This document shows, piece after piece, positions 1 through 11,299 of a stretch of 64,000 bases of DNA (within the stretch, counting starts at the first letter, position 1; every line of letters starts with the position of its first letter). The notes under the pieces are model-generated. The model was not told the DNA's origin. It did no database searches and saw only the letters and a list, made by a program, of their open reading frames with translations. Origin of the DNA: Paragyromitra xinjiangensis (lineage: Eukaryota > Ascomycota > Pezizomycetes > Pezizales > Discinaceae); NCBI GenBank assembly GCA_038503065.1, contig JBCAMK010000001.1, positions 2,790,001 through 2,854,000 on the forward strand, read 5' to 3'. The position numbers and the translations under genes were made by a program.

Positions 1-1866
1 GCCTGGCTGTTGCGGCGGCTGCGGAGGTTGCTGCTGCTCTCGGGCTTCCACTTGCTGCAGCATATTCCTTCCCGTACTTCTCTCCCATGGCTCAACCACC
101 TCTCCTCCGGACCCTTCTCCTCCCCAGTGAATCCTCCCGCCTACAGCCCTGTGCACTAATCCAGCGCGTTCTTTGGCCATCAAAGCAGGGCATTGATTCT
201 TCAAATGCGCAGGATCTGCACAGAAGATGCAACGTCTTGCCGGAGCGTACTGAAGATTTGACGCATACTGAGGATTCGGAGCGTACTGCTGAGCAGGCTG
301 CGAATTCCGAAGCGGAATTGCATTTGCTCCCGAAGCAGGTCCTGGCGCGTTATAGGCTTGCGGCGGAGGTGCTCTGGCGCCGACGTTGGCTCTGCTAAAA
401 CTCTCCATAAATTGCGCCTGTTGGCGTAAAACCATGGCTTCCATACGCTTCGAAATGTCGTCGATTGCGCTCGTGACATCTATATTGTGGGCCTGGCGTT
501 GAATTGGCTGCACAACTTGCGCAGTCGGCTGCGGCTGCGGCTGCGGCTGCGGCTGCGAACCTCCGAAACTGGCTGATACTGAAGGCTTCGGCTTCGTTTC
601 CTGCGCTAAAAGCTGATCAAAAAGTGCTTCTGAAGAAAACTCACCTTTCTTCATCAATTCTTCTGTGCGAAGTGTGCCTAAGCAGTAATCCTGAGCTTCT
701 TTCTTAATTAGGGCATATTTGCCTTGGAAGGAGCTGGGCAAGTTGACGTCCAATTTGAACTTGATTATCAGCTTCCTGGCGAGGTCTAATTGCAGCCCTC
801 CCAGAAACAGCTGAATCTCTTGATACTCCGAAAGCATGCCTGTGGCCTTTAGGCTGGTGGAAACTGCCGTAAAGGTGCGCACAAAAGGGCGTATATCACC
901 TGTTTTCTTCTTCTGCGCATTAGTCAGCTCTTCCAGAAACCTTACCGTATACATCTGCTGCTTCGTATCCTGCGCTCTATACTCCTCCAAAATCTCCCTG
1001 CGCAACGCCTGCCAGTCTCCATCTGCATATCCTTGCAAATAACGAATCGTGGCGCCAATAGAGCTGACACAATAGAGAGGGAGCTTCTTCACAGCCGCCT
1101 TCTCCGACTCTCCGAATTCTTCATATAGAAGCTCATAATGCTCTAGGAAATCCGTGGCATCGTTTCCATCGAAATGCGGGGCGCCGTGGGTTCCAGGAAA
1201 GGGCATATGCGTCAACTGCTTCCGAAGACCTTCGATAAGCAAATCTGCAGAGCCGGCAGTAAGTGGCGTGCCTGCTGTTGGCGTGGAATTGACTGTGGAC
1301 CGTGGAGTCGACATGCTTATTGCGATTGATAGGGCGAATACGGTTAATACTGTGAGTGCTGCGAATTCTGCTGTGAATCGTACGAAGTCTGATTCTTTCT
1401 GCTCTTTTCGCGGGGCATTGGGGGGGTATACGTCTCCCGTGGCGTCTGCTGACTTCTTGCAAATTCGGCAGCTGAATCTCCGAGATCCCGTATTAAATGT
1501 ACAGCCTAGCCCTTCCTCAGAAGACTTCCCTGCCACAAATTTTTCTTTGCGCAGTCCGTCGCTCTTAGCAAGCCAACCTCTGCCGCAATAGGCACAGTCT
1601 AATCCGCTGCGGAATTTCTCTGCCGCCTCAATTGCTCTATATCCCGTAACTTCGCAGCCTATTCCGCACAGGGAATTCTCTGCCGAAGAAAACTCTTCTA
1701 GTGTCCTATAGCGTCTCCACAGTCTATTCCGCCGTGGGAATTCTCTGCCGAATAGCCTCTCTAAATCCCGTGCCTTCCGCGTGTGCGTGTTTGTGCGATT
1801 CGCTGCGTGACTGCTTTTCTTCGTGCCTAGGCCTAGCGTATCAATCTCTCTGGTCGAAGGGACCAT
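1..1866 (-). CDS. LTR retrotransposon Gag polyprotein, partial
   Basis: An open frame of 622 codons on the minus strand runs off the left edge with no stop, so the gene is partial. The chosen ATG (1866-1864, context ACAATGG) lies 20 bp past a candidate primer-binding site. An in-frame ATG at 1314 opens the classical Gag core and could be the real start. The core (about residues 225-470) shows the fungal Ty3/Gypsy Gag pattern (PHFDGNDATDFLEHYE, later EELTNAQKKKTGDI). A CX2CX4HX4C zinc knuckle follows at residues 546-559, after a Gln/Pro tract. Gag coats retroelement RNA in cytoplasmic particles. The pre-core 180 residues carry two extra CX2C pairs I cannot assign. Pol would lie left of the window. 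The family call is firm; the start is uncertain. Confidence 0.85.
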   Translation of the reverse strand, partial: MVPSTREIDTLGLGTKKSSHAANRTNTHTRKARDLERLFGREFPRRNRLWRRYRTLEEFSSAENSLCGIGCEVTGYRAIEAAEKFRSGLDCAYCGRGWLAKSDGLRKEKFVAGKSSEEGLGCTFNTGSRRFSCRICKKSADATGDVYPPNAPRKEQKESDFVRFTAEFAALTVLTVFALSIAISMSTPRSTVNSTPTAGTPLTAGSADLLIEGLRKQLTHMPFPGTHGAPHFDGNDATDFLEHYELLYEEFGESEKAAVKKLPLYCVSSIGATIRYLQGYADGDWQALRREILEEYRAQDTKQQMYTVRFLEELTNAQKKKTGDIRPFVRTFTAVSTSLKATGMLSEYQEIQLFLGGLQLDLARKLIIKFKLDVNLPSSFQGKYALIKKEAQDYCLGTLRTEELMKKGEFSSEALFDQLLAQETKPKPSVSASFGGSQPQPQPQPQPTAQVVQPIQRQAHNIDVTSAIDDISKRMEAMVLRQQAQFMESFSRANVGARAPPPQAYNAPGPASGANAIPLRNSQPAQQYAPNPQYASNLQYAPARRCIFCADPAHLKNQCPALMAKERAGLVHRAVGGRIHWGGEGSGGEVVEPWERSTGRNMLQQVEAREQQQPPQPPQQPG

Positions 1867-1885
1867 TGTGGGCGAGTGCGTAGGA

Positions 1886-1895
1886 GACTCTGCCA
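1886..1895 (-). other. Candidate primer-binding site of the LTR element
   Basis: The minus strand reads TGGCAGAGTC three bases after the proposed LTR end. It starts with TGG, as expected for pairing with a tRNA CCA 3' end. The tRNA was not identified. Spacing and position support it; nothing else does. Confidence 0.4.
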
Positions 1896-1898
1896 GTT

Positions 1899-2266
1899 TG
1901 ACGCAGAGATCTGATATTCGCTGCCTTCGCGCTGTGAAGAAGAGGCTGCGTCGACGCGGACTTCGATGTCCTATAGCGAGGCACATATATGCGGATTATT
2001 AGGCATGGAATCGAGCGAATAGGAAGGATATATTCGATACGAATTAGGCAAGGCAAGAGCCCGCCGCAAAGGAATACGATACAAAAATAGATAGGTAGGT
2101 AGATAGATAGATAGGAAAGAATTGAGTAGTGAATAGGAATAGAATCGACAGGAAATGTTGAACAGTAATAGAAATCCTCCGCTGTCAATACCCCTAACCC
2201 TTATACACGTGACCGCGCACGTGACTTATCCATCGCTTCCTTCCACCTCCCGCGCGCCCCACCACA
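1899..2266 (-). repeat. Probable 5' LTR (about 368 bp)
   Basis: Read on the minus strand it starts TGTGGT exactly where homology to the integrase gene stops, and ends GTCA just before the candidate primer-binding site. It contains a TATAAGG box and a CTAT-rich microsatellite. The second LTR is outside the window, so the ends rest on TG...CA and context only. Confidence 0.45.
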
Positions 2267-3169
2267 GCGTCTCTACCACCTCTAAAAACTGACTCATAAC
2301 ACTAACACCTGTTTTCGCTGAAACTCCACAATAAAACCATGTAATATATCGAGAGTATGCATCAATCGCTGCATATATCTCTATTCCAAATGTTTGTAGC
2401 TTCAAATGGCCATCAATTGACCAGCACCAGTTGGGTCCGGGACATACAAAGTTGACATGGTGGCGATTGACATCGTTTCGTCGATTCTCAACTCCTATTG
2501 GGTCCACCACCTTTAATGCTTGGCTGATTCGAGCACTTGATACAATTCAAGTTTGTTAGAATAATTTACACATAGTACTAGTATACTAGTTTTTGATAAA
2601 AGTTATGACTTACTTGGAAGCGAGTATTCCCATATTTCACAAATGGATCCAAACAGTACGTCGACCACTTAACGCAATAGTACCTTTTTCCAATTCTTGT
2701 TCGATAACTTGTTGTAACTTGAGATCAGCTTGTATTGATAGTTGTTCTTTCGGGAGTCGTCGTAGCATTCCCATAGACTTTCGAATTAAGACTAATCTTC
2801 TATTCTCAATCTGATACCCATCAATTTTAAGTGCCTGTAATTATTGTTAGCTATTGGCACCTCAATCATGTACAAATACTTTATAAAATAAAAGAAACTT
2901 GAATAACTCACTCGCAATATTTGTTTATCATTTAAACATTTAATCCAAAAAAGATAAGCCAATTGAACCCGCAGAGATGGTGTATCTTCAAATTTAGAAT
3001 TTTTTGTAAAGCCCCACATTTTTAATCGAGTTACTAAGGTTGGACGTGAGCATTTAACGCCCAACTGACCTAATGCATGGAGTGTTTCTTGTAGTGTTTT
3101 GTTCTCCTCAACGTAGAGATTATAAATGAAATACTTGTGTGGCTCTAAAGGAATTTGTGTAGGAGCCAT
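2267..3169 (-). pseudogene. Clr5-like/integrase-core protein, truncated by LTR element
   Basis: Three exons are visible: 3169-2912, 2834-2614 and 2535-2267, with introns carrying GTGAGT and GTAAGT donors and CTAAC branch points. Exon 1 resembles the fungal Clr5 N-terminal domain (residues 1-60). Exon 3 holds an rve-type integrase core with WSIDGHLKL and IDAYSRY, giving the first two acidic residues of a DDE triad; the third is absent. The frame is continuous across both introns except for one TGA at 2637-2639. The core stops at 2267, where the LTR starts, so its 3' half should lie left of the window. Such proteins are transposase-like genes of fungi. It is inactive as seen. Confidence 0.7.
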
Positions 3170-3803
3170 AGTAATGTAGATGAAAACAAGTGATAGTTGG
3201 TGAAGTATAGGCAATATGAGTTGAAATCTGACGATGCTGTGTGAGTAGTAATGTGGAATGAGTATATACTAAGAAATTAGAGATAAGAAATAAATGTATA
3301 TGGTATGGAATGTATTGTGTGTTATTGAAGGGTATTGTCGGACCATATATGCTGCATATAACCATAAATACGACAGTAAGCGAGAATAACCTTTAATGTG
3401 CCACGTTGTACTAGATAACCAAGTCCTGCATTAGCTTCTTCGTAATTTTATACTAGCTAATACAACAACTCTCATAGTCGCCGATAAGAACACATTTTTA
3501 TTTAACTTCATACAGCTTGCTGACGGCTTTAACTTCTATTTCCAGTTTTTCCTCGCTAATATTGGCCAGATGAAATGTACTTCGGATGCAACTACTTGTT
3601 ACAACATAGTATTATTTAAGCTTTGAGTTTTAACGTAACAACAATTATTTTCCTTAATGCCACGAGTCTTTTCCTCTCTCCATGTCCTTATATTCTACCA
3701 GGAATACATACCCACTTGTATTTTTCCTAATATTCAATTTCTTCGATACTAGCATCACCAACAATCACTAACAATCATTGTTTCTTTTTATTTATTTTTT
3801 ATC
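3170..3803. other. AT-rich intergenic stretch between divergent genes
   Basis: No gene is supported here. It separates the minus-strand integrase gene from the plus-strand gene at 3804 and could hold both promoters. Confidence 0.4.
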
Positions 3804-5308
3804 ATGCCTTCATCATCTCACACTTTGTCTACGGAATATTGTGGCACCAAAGAAAAGACCCTTCATTATCCTACAACAGACAAAGTTTTTCGATGTTGTG
3901 GAGAGAAAGTTCCATCGCATCTTCAGCAAACTGTCACTTCTGAAATAGTTTCTAGCACCTCCATTTGTGCAGGCAAATCAAAGAAACAAAAAAGGAGTTT
4001 ACGAGAACAGGGTAAATTGGTAGAAGCTGGCCTTGAGATTGTTTCGCTTCTTTCTAGTTCTCCTCCTGTGTCTTTGAATAACAAAAAGATAGGTCAGTTA
4101 TTTTCCCGAAGAAAAATTGTAGAGCTGGCACGTCAGACTTCCATTAAACGCAGTCAAGCAGATACAAAAGTAAAAAATGAAATATCAAGATACGGGCTGG
4201 GAGATCCACCTGCTTTACTTGTTCCTGCCAGTACTCGTATAGCAACAACAGCTTTTAAAAAAACAGCTCCACGAGATAGTTGAAAGTTGGTTATCTACGT
4301 TGGCTCTACTGTGGATAAATGGTCTGCGTTTAAATGCTTAGGTATAAGATGTCATGTTGTATCGTGTGAGAGATAGGATTAAGCTAAAAAGTATATATAG
4401 GAATATCCTCCAAAACCTTCAGTGATTTAAACGAACAAATTGATGATTTACCGAACTATATTCAATCTGTCTTGCTTGAAACGTCTCCTAACTGGATAGA
4501 GGCAGAAGCTTCTAATGTTGACTACATGGATGTGAAACAAGTTATTTTAGCGACTCAATTCAATGCAAAAGATGGACCACATAGGCTTGAGGTTCGGACA
4601 GGTCCTATTATTATTCATGACTTTTTGCAAGATTTTCCTGGTGGATCTACCACCAAAATCTTTCTTGTTGTTAGATACCATGATCCCGAGGAGAAAAAAG
4701 AGGAAATTAAAAGAGAAAAAGAAGAGTCGGAGAAGTTTTTGGCAAGTCTTGAGGGGTATAAAGTGAAATGAGAGCTATCAATTCTTGCAGTTGGAAATTC
4801 GGTATGTATTTCTATCCTAGTTTGGCTAAATATTTACTGATTATGGTAGAAACCTGGTTCAGTATCTACTCTTAGTTCACTAGCCGGTCCTAGTAAACGA
4901 ACAATTTCTATGCGTCAACAATGGGAAACTTCATCATCTTCGTCACCTATTACTAAGCGTGGTCGTCAACAATCATCAGATACATCTTCTATAGATCTCC
5001 CTGAACTTCCTCCACTATCACCACCTTGTGCTCCAGATGGTACGGAACCAGAAAATCTAGTTTTTTCTTTACCTTTATGACCTCCTATTACCTCGTCACC
5101 TCCAGTAATGCGTCAGTTATGGAGCGGTGGTGAGTTTGCGGAAGCAAAACAAATGTCAATTGATGAGGAGGTGGAAGAAGACTGGCAAGATGATGTGGTA
5201 GGAGATTTAAATACAATAGAGACTGAAAGTAAACAGGATAAAAAACGTGGAGCTGGTAGAGGCAGAAGGGGTAGAGGCAAAGGGAGGGGAGGGCAAAGAA
5301 AAGTATAA
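3804..5308 (+). pseudogene. Degenerate multi-exon gene of unknown function
   Basis: I do not recognise the family. The first exon (3804 to about 4310) encodes a Lys/Ser-rich protein. A likely one-base slip in the A7 run near 4257 would extend it through LHEIVESWLSTLALLW. A second block (about 4391-4801) gives a compact domain ending in a Glu/Lys coiled coil. A 48-bp intron (4802-4849) leads to a Ser/Pro-rich segment and a basic tail (GAGRGRRGRGKGRGG) ending at 5308. In-frame TGA codons at 4769-4771 and after position 5070 break the later part. AT-richness matches the neighbouring integrase gene, so both may belong to one old element; that is inference. Confidence 0.4.
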
Positions 5309-5472
5309 GTGATGGATCATTGATTTAGAATTGCAGAATGTATACGAAATTTATAATGCATATAAGGTATGTTTGTTATTATCCAGCGAAATAAATATAT
5401 CACTAAAATATGTGTAAAGCAGAAATTATTACAAAAATGGTCCGGTTTACTATATATAGTACTAGTCCTGTT

Positions 5473-5916
5473 CTACCACAATCCAGTTCTTTCCCTCACT
5501 TCCATCAAGACTTTTGAAAACAAAATTTTTCGTGCATCAGGGTCTCTAATTCCAGGTGTAATTGTTGCCCACTCAATTTGAGACTGAAGGTTGCGGATAA
5601 GGTGCCCAAAATTACCATCACCTTCATTATCGGCAGGGTCAAAAAGTGCGGTAGTGTCCCAATTAAGCTGCCAGTACTTAGTAAATGTCTTGAGATAGTC
5701 ACTAGTATTAATACAAGTGTAGTAAATTCTTACTGCTTCATCAGATAACGCAATCCAGAAACTTTGACTCCAACTCTCGTGGGTATATGCTGTAGCACGA
5801 GCAATAGTACGGCGCATAGAGGAGAACCCGGGCCCTTGTAATTCAAAAATACGTCGCTGGCGCTTTACAGATTTCATACGGCGAATATATCTCTTCACGT
5901 CACGAGTACGGGCCAT
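5473..5916 (-). CDS. Hypothetical basic protein, 147 aa
   Basis: A single open frame begins MARTRDVKRYIRRMKSVKR, using the ATG at 5916 rather than one 45 bp upstream because the basic start looks like a true N-terminus. The first 30 residues are strongly basic; the rest is aromatic-rich (WNWDT- and WQLNWD-like segments) with no domain I recognise. No signal peptide or membrane segment is visible. It converges on the degenerate gene ending at 5308 and shares its AT-rich composition. It may be cargo of the same old transposon as the integrase at 2.3-3.2 kb, or an isolated remnant. Confidence 0.4.
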   Translation of the reverse strand: MARTRDVKRYIRRMKSVKRQRRIFELQGPGFSSMRRTIARATAYTHESWSQSFWIALSDEAVRIYYTCINTSDYLKTFTKYWQLNWDTTALFDPADNEGDGNFGHLIRNLQSQIEWATITPGIRDPDARKILFSKVLMEVRERTGLW

Positions 5917-6159
5917 ATTGTTGATAGGTAGGTAGGATCGTGAAGACAAAATACAGAACACAGAATTACTTTATATATTTCTATTGTAACTAAGTACTAT
6001 AGCTCAAGGCCGTCCCCCCCTTGTCTTTCCGGCCCAGACGAGGAAGTCCGGCAGCTCGTGAAAGTCCACAAGCGTTGTGAACTGGGGAAAGAAGCCCTTT
6101 CTTTATACCCGTGTCAACAATCCTCCCGCATCAGCAATCCTTTCGCATCAACTACGCAC

Positions 6160-6330
6160 ATCAGTCCTTCCGCTCCCCTAACCCACTACCTGCGACAACA
6201 CTACCACCCGCGATAGCACTACCACCCGTGATAGCACTACCACCTGCAATAGCACCACCTTTCTGCAACAGCCTGAGCACTACTACCTGCAATAGTACTT
6301 CCTACCTGCGACAGCACTACCACCCGTGAG
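6160..6330. repeat. Short imperfect tandem repeat (about 18 bp)
   Basis: Units resembling CTACCACCYGYGATAGCA recur about nine times. The 6331-6912 stretch that follows holds no gene I can support; it is the left flank of element O. Confidence 0.6.
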
Positions 6331-7250
6331 CACTGGCAGCGTGTGTAGGTTCTTGCATGGGCGCTGGGTGGTTTTGCTAAGCGAGGTTGCTTGAGGTTGC
6401 TACCCACGAAATTCGATTTTATCATTTGGTAGATACGAGCCGCCGTAGACAACTCATATGTAAGAATTAGACGTCAGGTTAAAGGGCGTGAAACAATATT
6501 AAATACAAGGAAATAGATGCTACAACAAGTGGTGAAGATGGTGATGAGACCCGATAAAGATGGATTTGGGAGTGTTTTAGTTCCGGTAGTTGCTGTTGAT
6601 ATTGGGCATGTGATAGCTTGAGCTTAGTGCATGTAGCTCACCAGTATCCCAAGAACATGAAGCTGTAAACTGAGCATGACCAAGTCAACTTCGTAGATGT
6701 AAGACAATTCTCGAGTGATGAAGTAAAATCAAGGATTGTAATGTATTCAGCTTATAGATATCTCAGGACGTAGATAGTCGTATCCGCGTTGAGTCTGCGA
6801 AAAAGGCCCCAAATATTCCTCCTCACACAAATGAGTCCTTGTTAATCTCTCATCCTTTAGAAATGCCATCGTCTTCTAGCCTTCAATGTCCCAGAATCAG
6901 TCGATCTTTTAACATCAGCAAAAAAAAATATGCCTCCGGGAGTTTGGCTGGCGCTCACCAGGAGACGTTTTCCTCCCTGACCTCCCTGACCTCCCAAGCC
7001 TCCTGGAGCAATCAGCGCCCAAAGATCTTCTCCTGGAGGATTTGGCTAATCCTCGCGTCTACTGACTACTCCTGGAGGAGATTGCTGCTCTTCGTGGCAT
7101 GTGTTTTCTCCTAGAGCACCTAACTCTCCCGCATATCTCCAGGAGGATATTTCTCATCATCACGGGTAAGGTGGAGGTTATTCTGCTTACTAAGCGCAGG
7201 TTTTAGGCAGTAGAAAGATTTTTATTGGCTCTAGTATATATTTGCCACGT

Positions 7251-7600
7251 AGGATATCGACCATCCTACGCCTCCTCTTTCTCTCTCTCCGCATTTTCTA
7301 TAGCATACCTACATTCTCTATAAATTGCCCGCTCCCAAGCTCTCACGTTCGAGGATGGCCTGTATCCTTAATCCACCAGTCCATAAATCTCTAATACGGT
7401 AGTCCTGCGTCAGATATTGACCATCCTACACTAGGATATTGACCATCCTATACCTTCTCTTTGCCTCCCCGCGTTTTCTATAGCATAGCCTACATTCTCC
7501 ATAAATTGCCTGCTCCCAAGCCCTCAGGCTTCGGAGATGCCCTATATCCTTAATCCACCGGTCCATAAACCTCCGATATGGTAGCACCCACCCTTCCCAC
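7251..7600. repeat. Two diverged tandem copies (about 184 bp) in O subterminal region
   Basis: Two copies share GGATATYGACCATCCTA, TTTTCTATAGCATA, ATAAATTGCC and ATCCTTAATCCACC in the same order, offset by about 184 bp. They lie between the transposase stop and the element end, where CACTA-like elements place transposase-binding repeats. Confidence 0.7.
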
Positions 7601-7622
7601 CCCTCGAGGATCCCCAGTATCC

Positions 7623-9076
7623 TCACTCCAAGGTATAGATTTCGTTAAAGGTTGCGAGATCAATTCGGTTGTTGACGAGCCATCTAGTGTTCTTCTCTAG
7701 GAGCTCTGGCTGCTCTGGGATGAGATGCGCAATCCCCATGATATTACCCATCCCCACAACGAACAGATCATCCGCTTGCCTGGTAGAAACTCGCACCATC
7801 CCATGGGCCTCTGGGATCCGACCACCTCCTGGATAGGCTCGCAGCATCCTCACAAGGATAAGCCGATGCGTATAGAGGGTATGAGGATCTCGAATCTTGA
7901 ATAGGCAAAGCACTTTGGCTGGAAGGCGACCTCGGAGAGCACCAAACTGACTCTCATCTCCTACCTGGACCCACACCCAATCGTTCCGTGGAGCTTGGGC
8001 CCTAAAGGCTCGCCCTCCTGTACATCTCACTCGATGAAGCTCAAACTCCTCAGGATGCTGAAACTTAGGCACAGGGACTCTAAGTTGCGAGAATAGCTCA
8101 GCTGGAGTGCGTAAGAAGAGCCTCTGTATCCTCCCGGAGCCGGCATTCGTCGTTTAGATTCTGACTGCTATAGTACAGTATTCGCTCCGGCAGGTCCGGC
8201 ACGTTGATTTGGCGGATGATATCACAGAGAGTCCAGATCCTTGGTTGTCGGCCACACAATCGCCGAAGAGATGCTCTCTCTCCTGTATGTTGGACCTCAG
8301 ACCGCCTGGGCCTGAGAATATCCAACAGCTCGTAATTGGGAAGCTCAGCATCCCTACTCAGAGCCCGAAGGTTCAATATACGCATACTCAATGCATGTCA
8401 ACGTCCATAATGGCGCAGGATTTGCTCGGTGGAGTTATTCTTATTGGATGCCCGATATCCTTCTTTGATTTGCTGTCGATGTGCCGTCTCTCCAACCTCC
8501 GTGGAGAACATGGGAATCCCCCCATACTGCTCAATGTGCTCGTGGAAGTGCGCCAAGAGGTGCATTTTAGGAAAGTTGAAGTGGCTTTCTCCCTGTCGTA
8601 TTTCGACGAGCACCTCCCTCCTCTCCAGCTTATCCTCCGCTTGGAGCCGTCGCTTCTTTCCTCCTGTCATAGGAGTCCGGGCATCCTTCAAGCTCTTCTC
8701 CTGATCCTGCTTCAAACGCTTGATTGTCGCTCGCGCTTTTGCGCCTGCCTTCTTTGAGGCCCTGAATTCGAGGAAAATAGACTTCTGCCTATGGAAATCG
8801 ACGAGATATTGGTCCATAAAACCCAACGTTTCGGGAGTATGGCTCCGATACTGCGCCATAAGGTGGAAATCAATAATGCTCCGGACACAGAGGATCGCTC
8901 GCCGGAAAGGATATGCCTCATCCTTCGATGGGTTGAGGAGAGCAACAGCAAACGCTCCTAGCAGGATACGGCCGAGATTGCGCATCTCCTTGCCCTGCCA
9001 CTGGGAAACCTCTCGATAGGCCTTTGTTGGCCTGGTCAGGCCTGGGAAGGGGGGTATCGACATCCAAACTTCGTCA
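7623..9076 (-). pseudogene. Plavaka transposase, C-terminal half (element O)
   Basis: The frame starts at the edge of E1 with DEVWMSIPPFPG and runs through REVSQWQGKEMRNL, FNFPKMHLLAHFHEHI and STEVGETAHRQQIKEGYR. These line up in order with G's transposase (SDVSQWQGKEIR, FSFPKMHLPSHICENI). The end, WLVNNRIDLATFNEIY, matches WLVNNHIDLETYYYVY of G. An in-frame TGA at 8398-8400 (probably from CGA) and a frame change near 8100-8150 break it, so the product is dead. The N-terminal half is at 37091-40629 on the other strand; deleting one E element joins the halves in frame. Plavaka transposases are CACTA-superfamily DDE enzymes of fungi. Confidence 0.85.
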
Positions 9077-10773
9077 CATCAGCAAAAAACGGAAATGCCG
9101 TAAAGTCCCTCTGGACGCCAAAATGCCATGGCGGAAACATACCCTTCTGGACGCAGCGTGGTCCAACTACATGTCGCCCAGAAGACATGGGGTAGGAGCT
9201 CTGGTCATTTGGAAGGCAGCGTTGCAGGCTCTGATCGTCTGGACGAGCTGTGGTCGTCTGGACAAAGCCTGTCGACCTCTGTACGTCCGGGGGAACCTCT
9301 TGCGGGGCCAGCACATTTTGATAGGTTTGGAATTGCACGCTTTTCTAGTATGGCTCGTATGGCTTCAATTCGTTCTGATTTATCTACTACTATTCTCTGG
9401 ATCTATCTATATATATGTACAAACATTTACTACCCGCAGCGAATTGACCAATCAGCGCAGGTGGCGGAAGCTGCGGCAGCGAATAGACCATATCGCGGAG
9501 GCAGCGGAGGCAGCTGCAGCAAATCGACCATATGGCAGAGGCAGCGGAAGCTCAGGCAGCGGATCGACCATGTGGCGGAGGCGGAGGAAGCTCAGGAAGC
9601 GAATCGACCATATGGCGCAGGCTCAGGAAGCTCAGGCAGCGAATCGACCTATTGGCGCAGGCGCAGGAAGCTCAGGCAGCGAATCGACCATATGGCGCAG
9701 GCAGCGGAAGCTGCAGCGAATCGACCATATGGCGGAAGCGGAGGAAGCGGAGGAAGCGGAGGAAGCGCAGGCAGCGAATTGACCATATGGCGGAAGCAGC
9801 GGAAGCTTAGGCAGCGAATCGACCTATTGGCGCAGGCAGTGGAAGCTGCAGCAGCGAATCGACCATATGGCGCAGGCAGCGGAAGCTGCAGCAGCAAATC
9901 GACCTATTGGCGCAGGCAGCGGAAGCTCAGGCAGCGAATTGACCATATGGCGGAAGCGGAGGAAGCGGCGGAAGCGCAGGCAGCGAATTGACCATATGGC
10001 GCAGGCAGCGGAAGCAGCAGCAGCGAATCGACCATATGGCGCAGGCAGCGGAAGCTGCAGCAGCAAATCGACCTATTGGCGCAGGCAGCAGAAGCTCAGG
10101 CAGCGAATTGACCATATGGCGGAAGCGGAGGAAGCGGCGGAAGCGCAGGCAGCGAATCGACCATATGGCGCAGGCGCAGGCAGCGAATTTAGCTGCCTCC
10201 TGAGCTCGCTTAGGCGGAAGCAGCGAGGCAGGCAGGCAGGCAGGCAGGCAGGGTGAATCGAACCGAGTCTGGGAGGCATATCAGCGGGAGTCAAATAAAC
10301 GGAAGCAAGACGTTACCTAGGTGGTTCTTTGCAAGCAGAGCTCGTTACTTCGAACCTAAATGTCACGATGTCAGCGGTACAGCGAGGTTGAGGATGGGTA
10401 GGGGGGAATAGGGGGAAGCATGTGGGAAGGAATAGGGGTAGGCGTCTTAGTAGGCGTTGCTTAGGCGACACCGAAGCGAAGCTTGAAGATTTTGAAAATC
10501 GCTAAGTGCCTAGGGTCAGGGTTTTGACTTAGCGAAATAAAAAAAAAGTTCCGGCAGCTGCACGCATCAGGAGGGTGTCGGACGCGCACAGGTCGGTCTG
10601 GAGAGGCGCTTGGGCGTTGGCTGGCGGTAAGAGTTGGTCAAAGCATGTCTAGATGCAGCACGGGCGCAGGCAGGCCGTCAGGAGGGGTTCGAGAGGCAAT
10701 CACTGTCTTCAAGAGGGTCAAAATGCCATTATACAATGTTACCCTTCAGGACGCCTTTTTTTTTTTACTGATG
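9077..10773. mobile_element. Non-autonomous element E1
   Basis: The left end is CATCAGCAAAAAACGG and the right end, reverse-complemented, CATCAGTAAAAAAAAAAAGG. No transposase is inside; the middle is a 40-bp tandem array. The flanking dinucleotides disagree (CA left, TG right), unlike E2 and E4, because E1 has recombined with the inverted copy E3. Shared termini suggest mobilisation by the Plavaka transposases here. Confidence 0.85.
9436..10190. repeat. 40-bp tandem repeat array in E1 (about 18 units)
   Basis: Each unit carries GCGAATCGACCATATGGCG followed by a GGAAGC-rich segment. The period of 40 is not a multiple of three and the unit lacks stops in most frames, so long spurious reading frames appear on both strands. 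Confidence 0.9.
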
Positions 10774-11144
10774 TGAATCAATTGATTCATACCCACTTTT
10801 TACTTGTGTGGGCAATGAATCAAAAGGCTCACCCACCTCACCTTGTAGAGATAATGCATCAGCAAATGCATCTTAGCAATACATTATCAAGACACATCCC
10901 TTAGTTATGAATCAAATGATTCATTTGTTTCACCTTGTAGAGCACCCAATGGTAGTATAGTGTACAAAACAAGACAAAATCCATCCACCATCGTAACAAG
11001 TAAGGCCTACCGCCTAAACCTTTTCCAAAATAAACACGGCGTAAACTTCTTGCTCATTGCATAGCACAAAGAAACTTCGATTCAAACGTTCCTATCTTAC
11101 GAAAGCACAGGCCCGAATTTATAGACGGAACCTGTATACTAGTA
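10774..11144. other. Gene-free stretch between E1 and the mariner-like MITE
   Basis: No gene seen. It contains small palindromes around GAATCAATTGATTC and ATGAATCAAATGATTCAT. After undoing the inversion it would be joined to 42404. Confidence 0.5.
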
Positions 11145-11299
11145 CAGACGTGTGCAAAAAGTCGTGAGACACTAGCCGAAATACACTAAAATCGGGCAAC
11201 TGTGAGCCAATGTTTTCACTGCTAAATGAACTAAAACCAATAAGATAACTTCAGGTATGAAGTAACTAGGTCTGAATTTTATGCCAATGGTGTTTCTTT

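Larger units (their letters stand above)
6913..9076. mobile_element. Plavaka-type element O, left part
   Basis: The terminus CATCAGCAAAAAAAA starts at 6913 after dinucleotide AA (6911-6912). The matching terminus is at 14859, and its outer dinucleotide, read in the orientation that would close the element, is also AA. Subterminal CCTGGAGG/CTCCAGGAG motifs occur near both ends, as is common in CACTA-like elements. This part carries the C-terminal half of O's transposase and is cut off from the rest of O by E1 and an inversion. Confidence 0.8.

Noticed and set aside
9436..10190. CRISPR-like array
   Set aside because: Units are contiguous with no spacers, in a fungal transposon.
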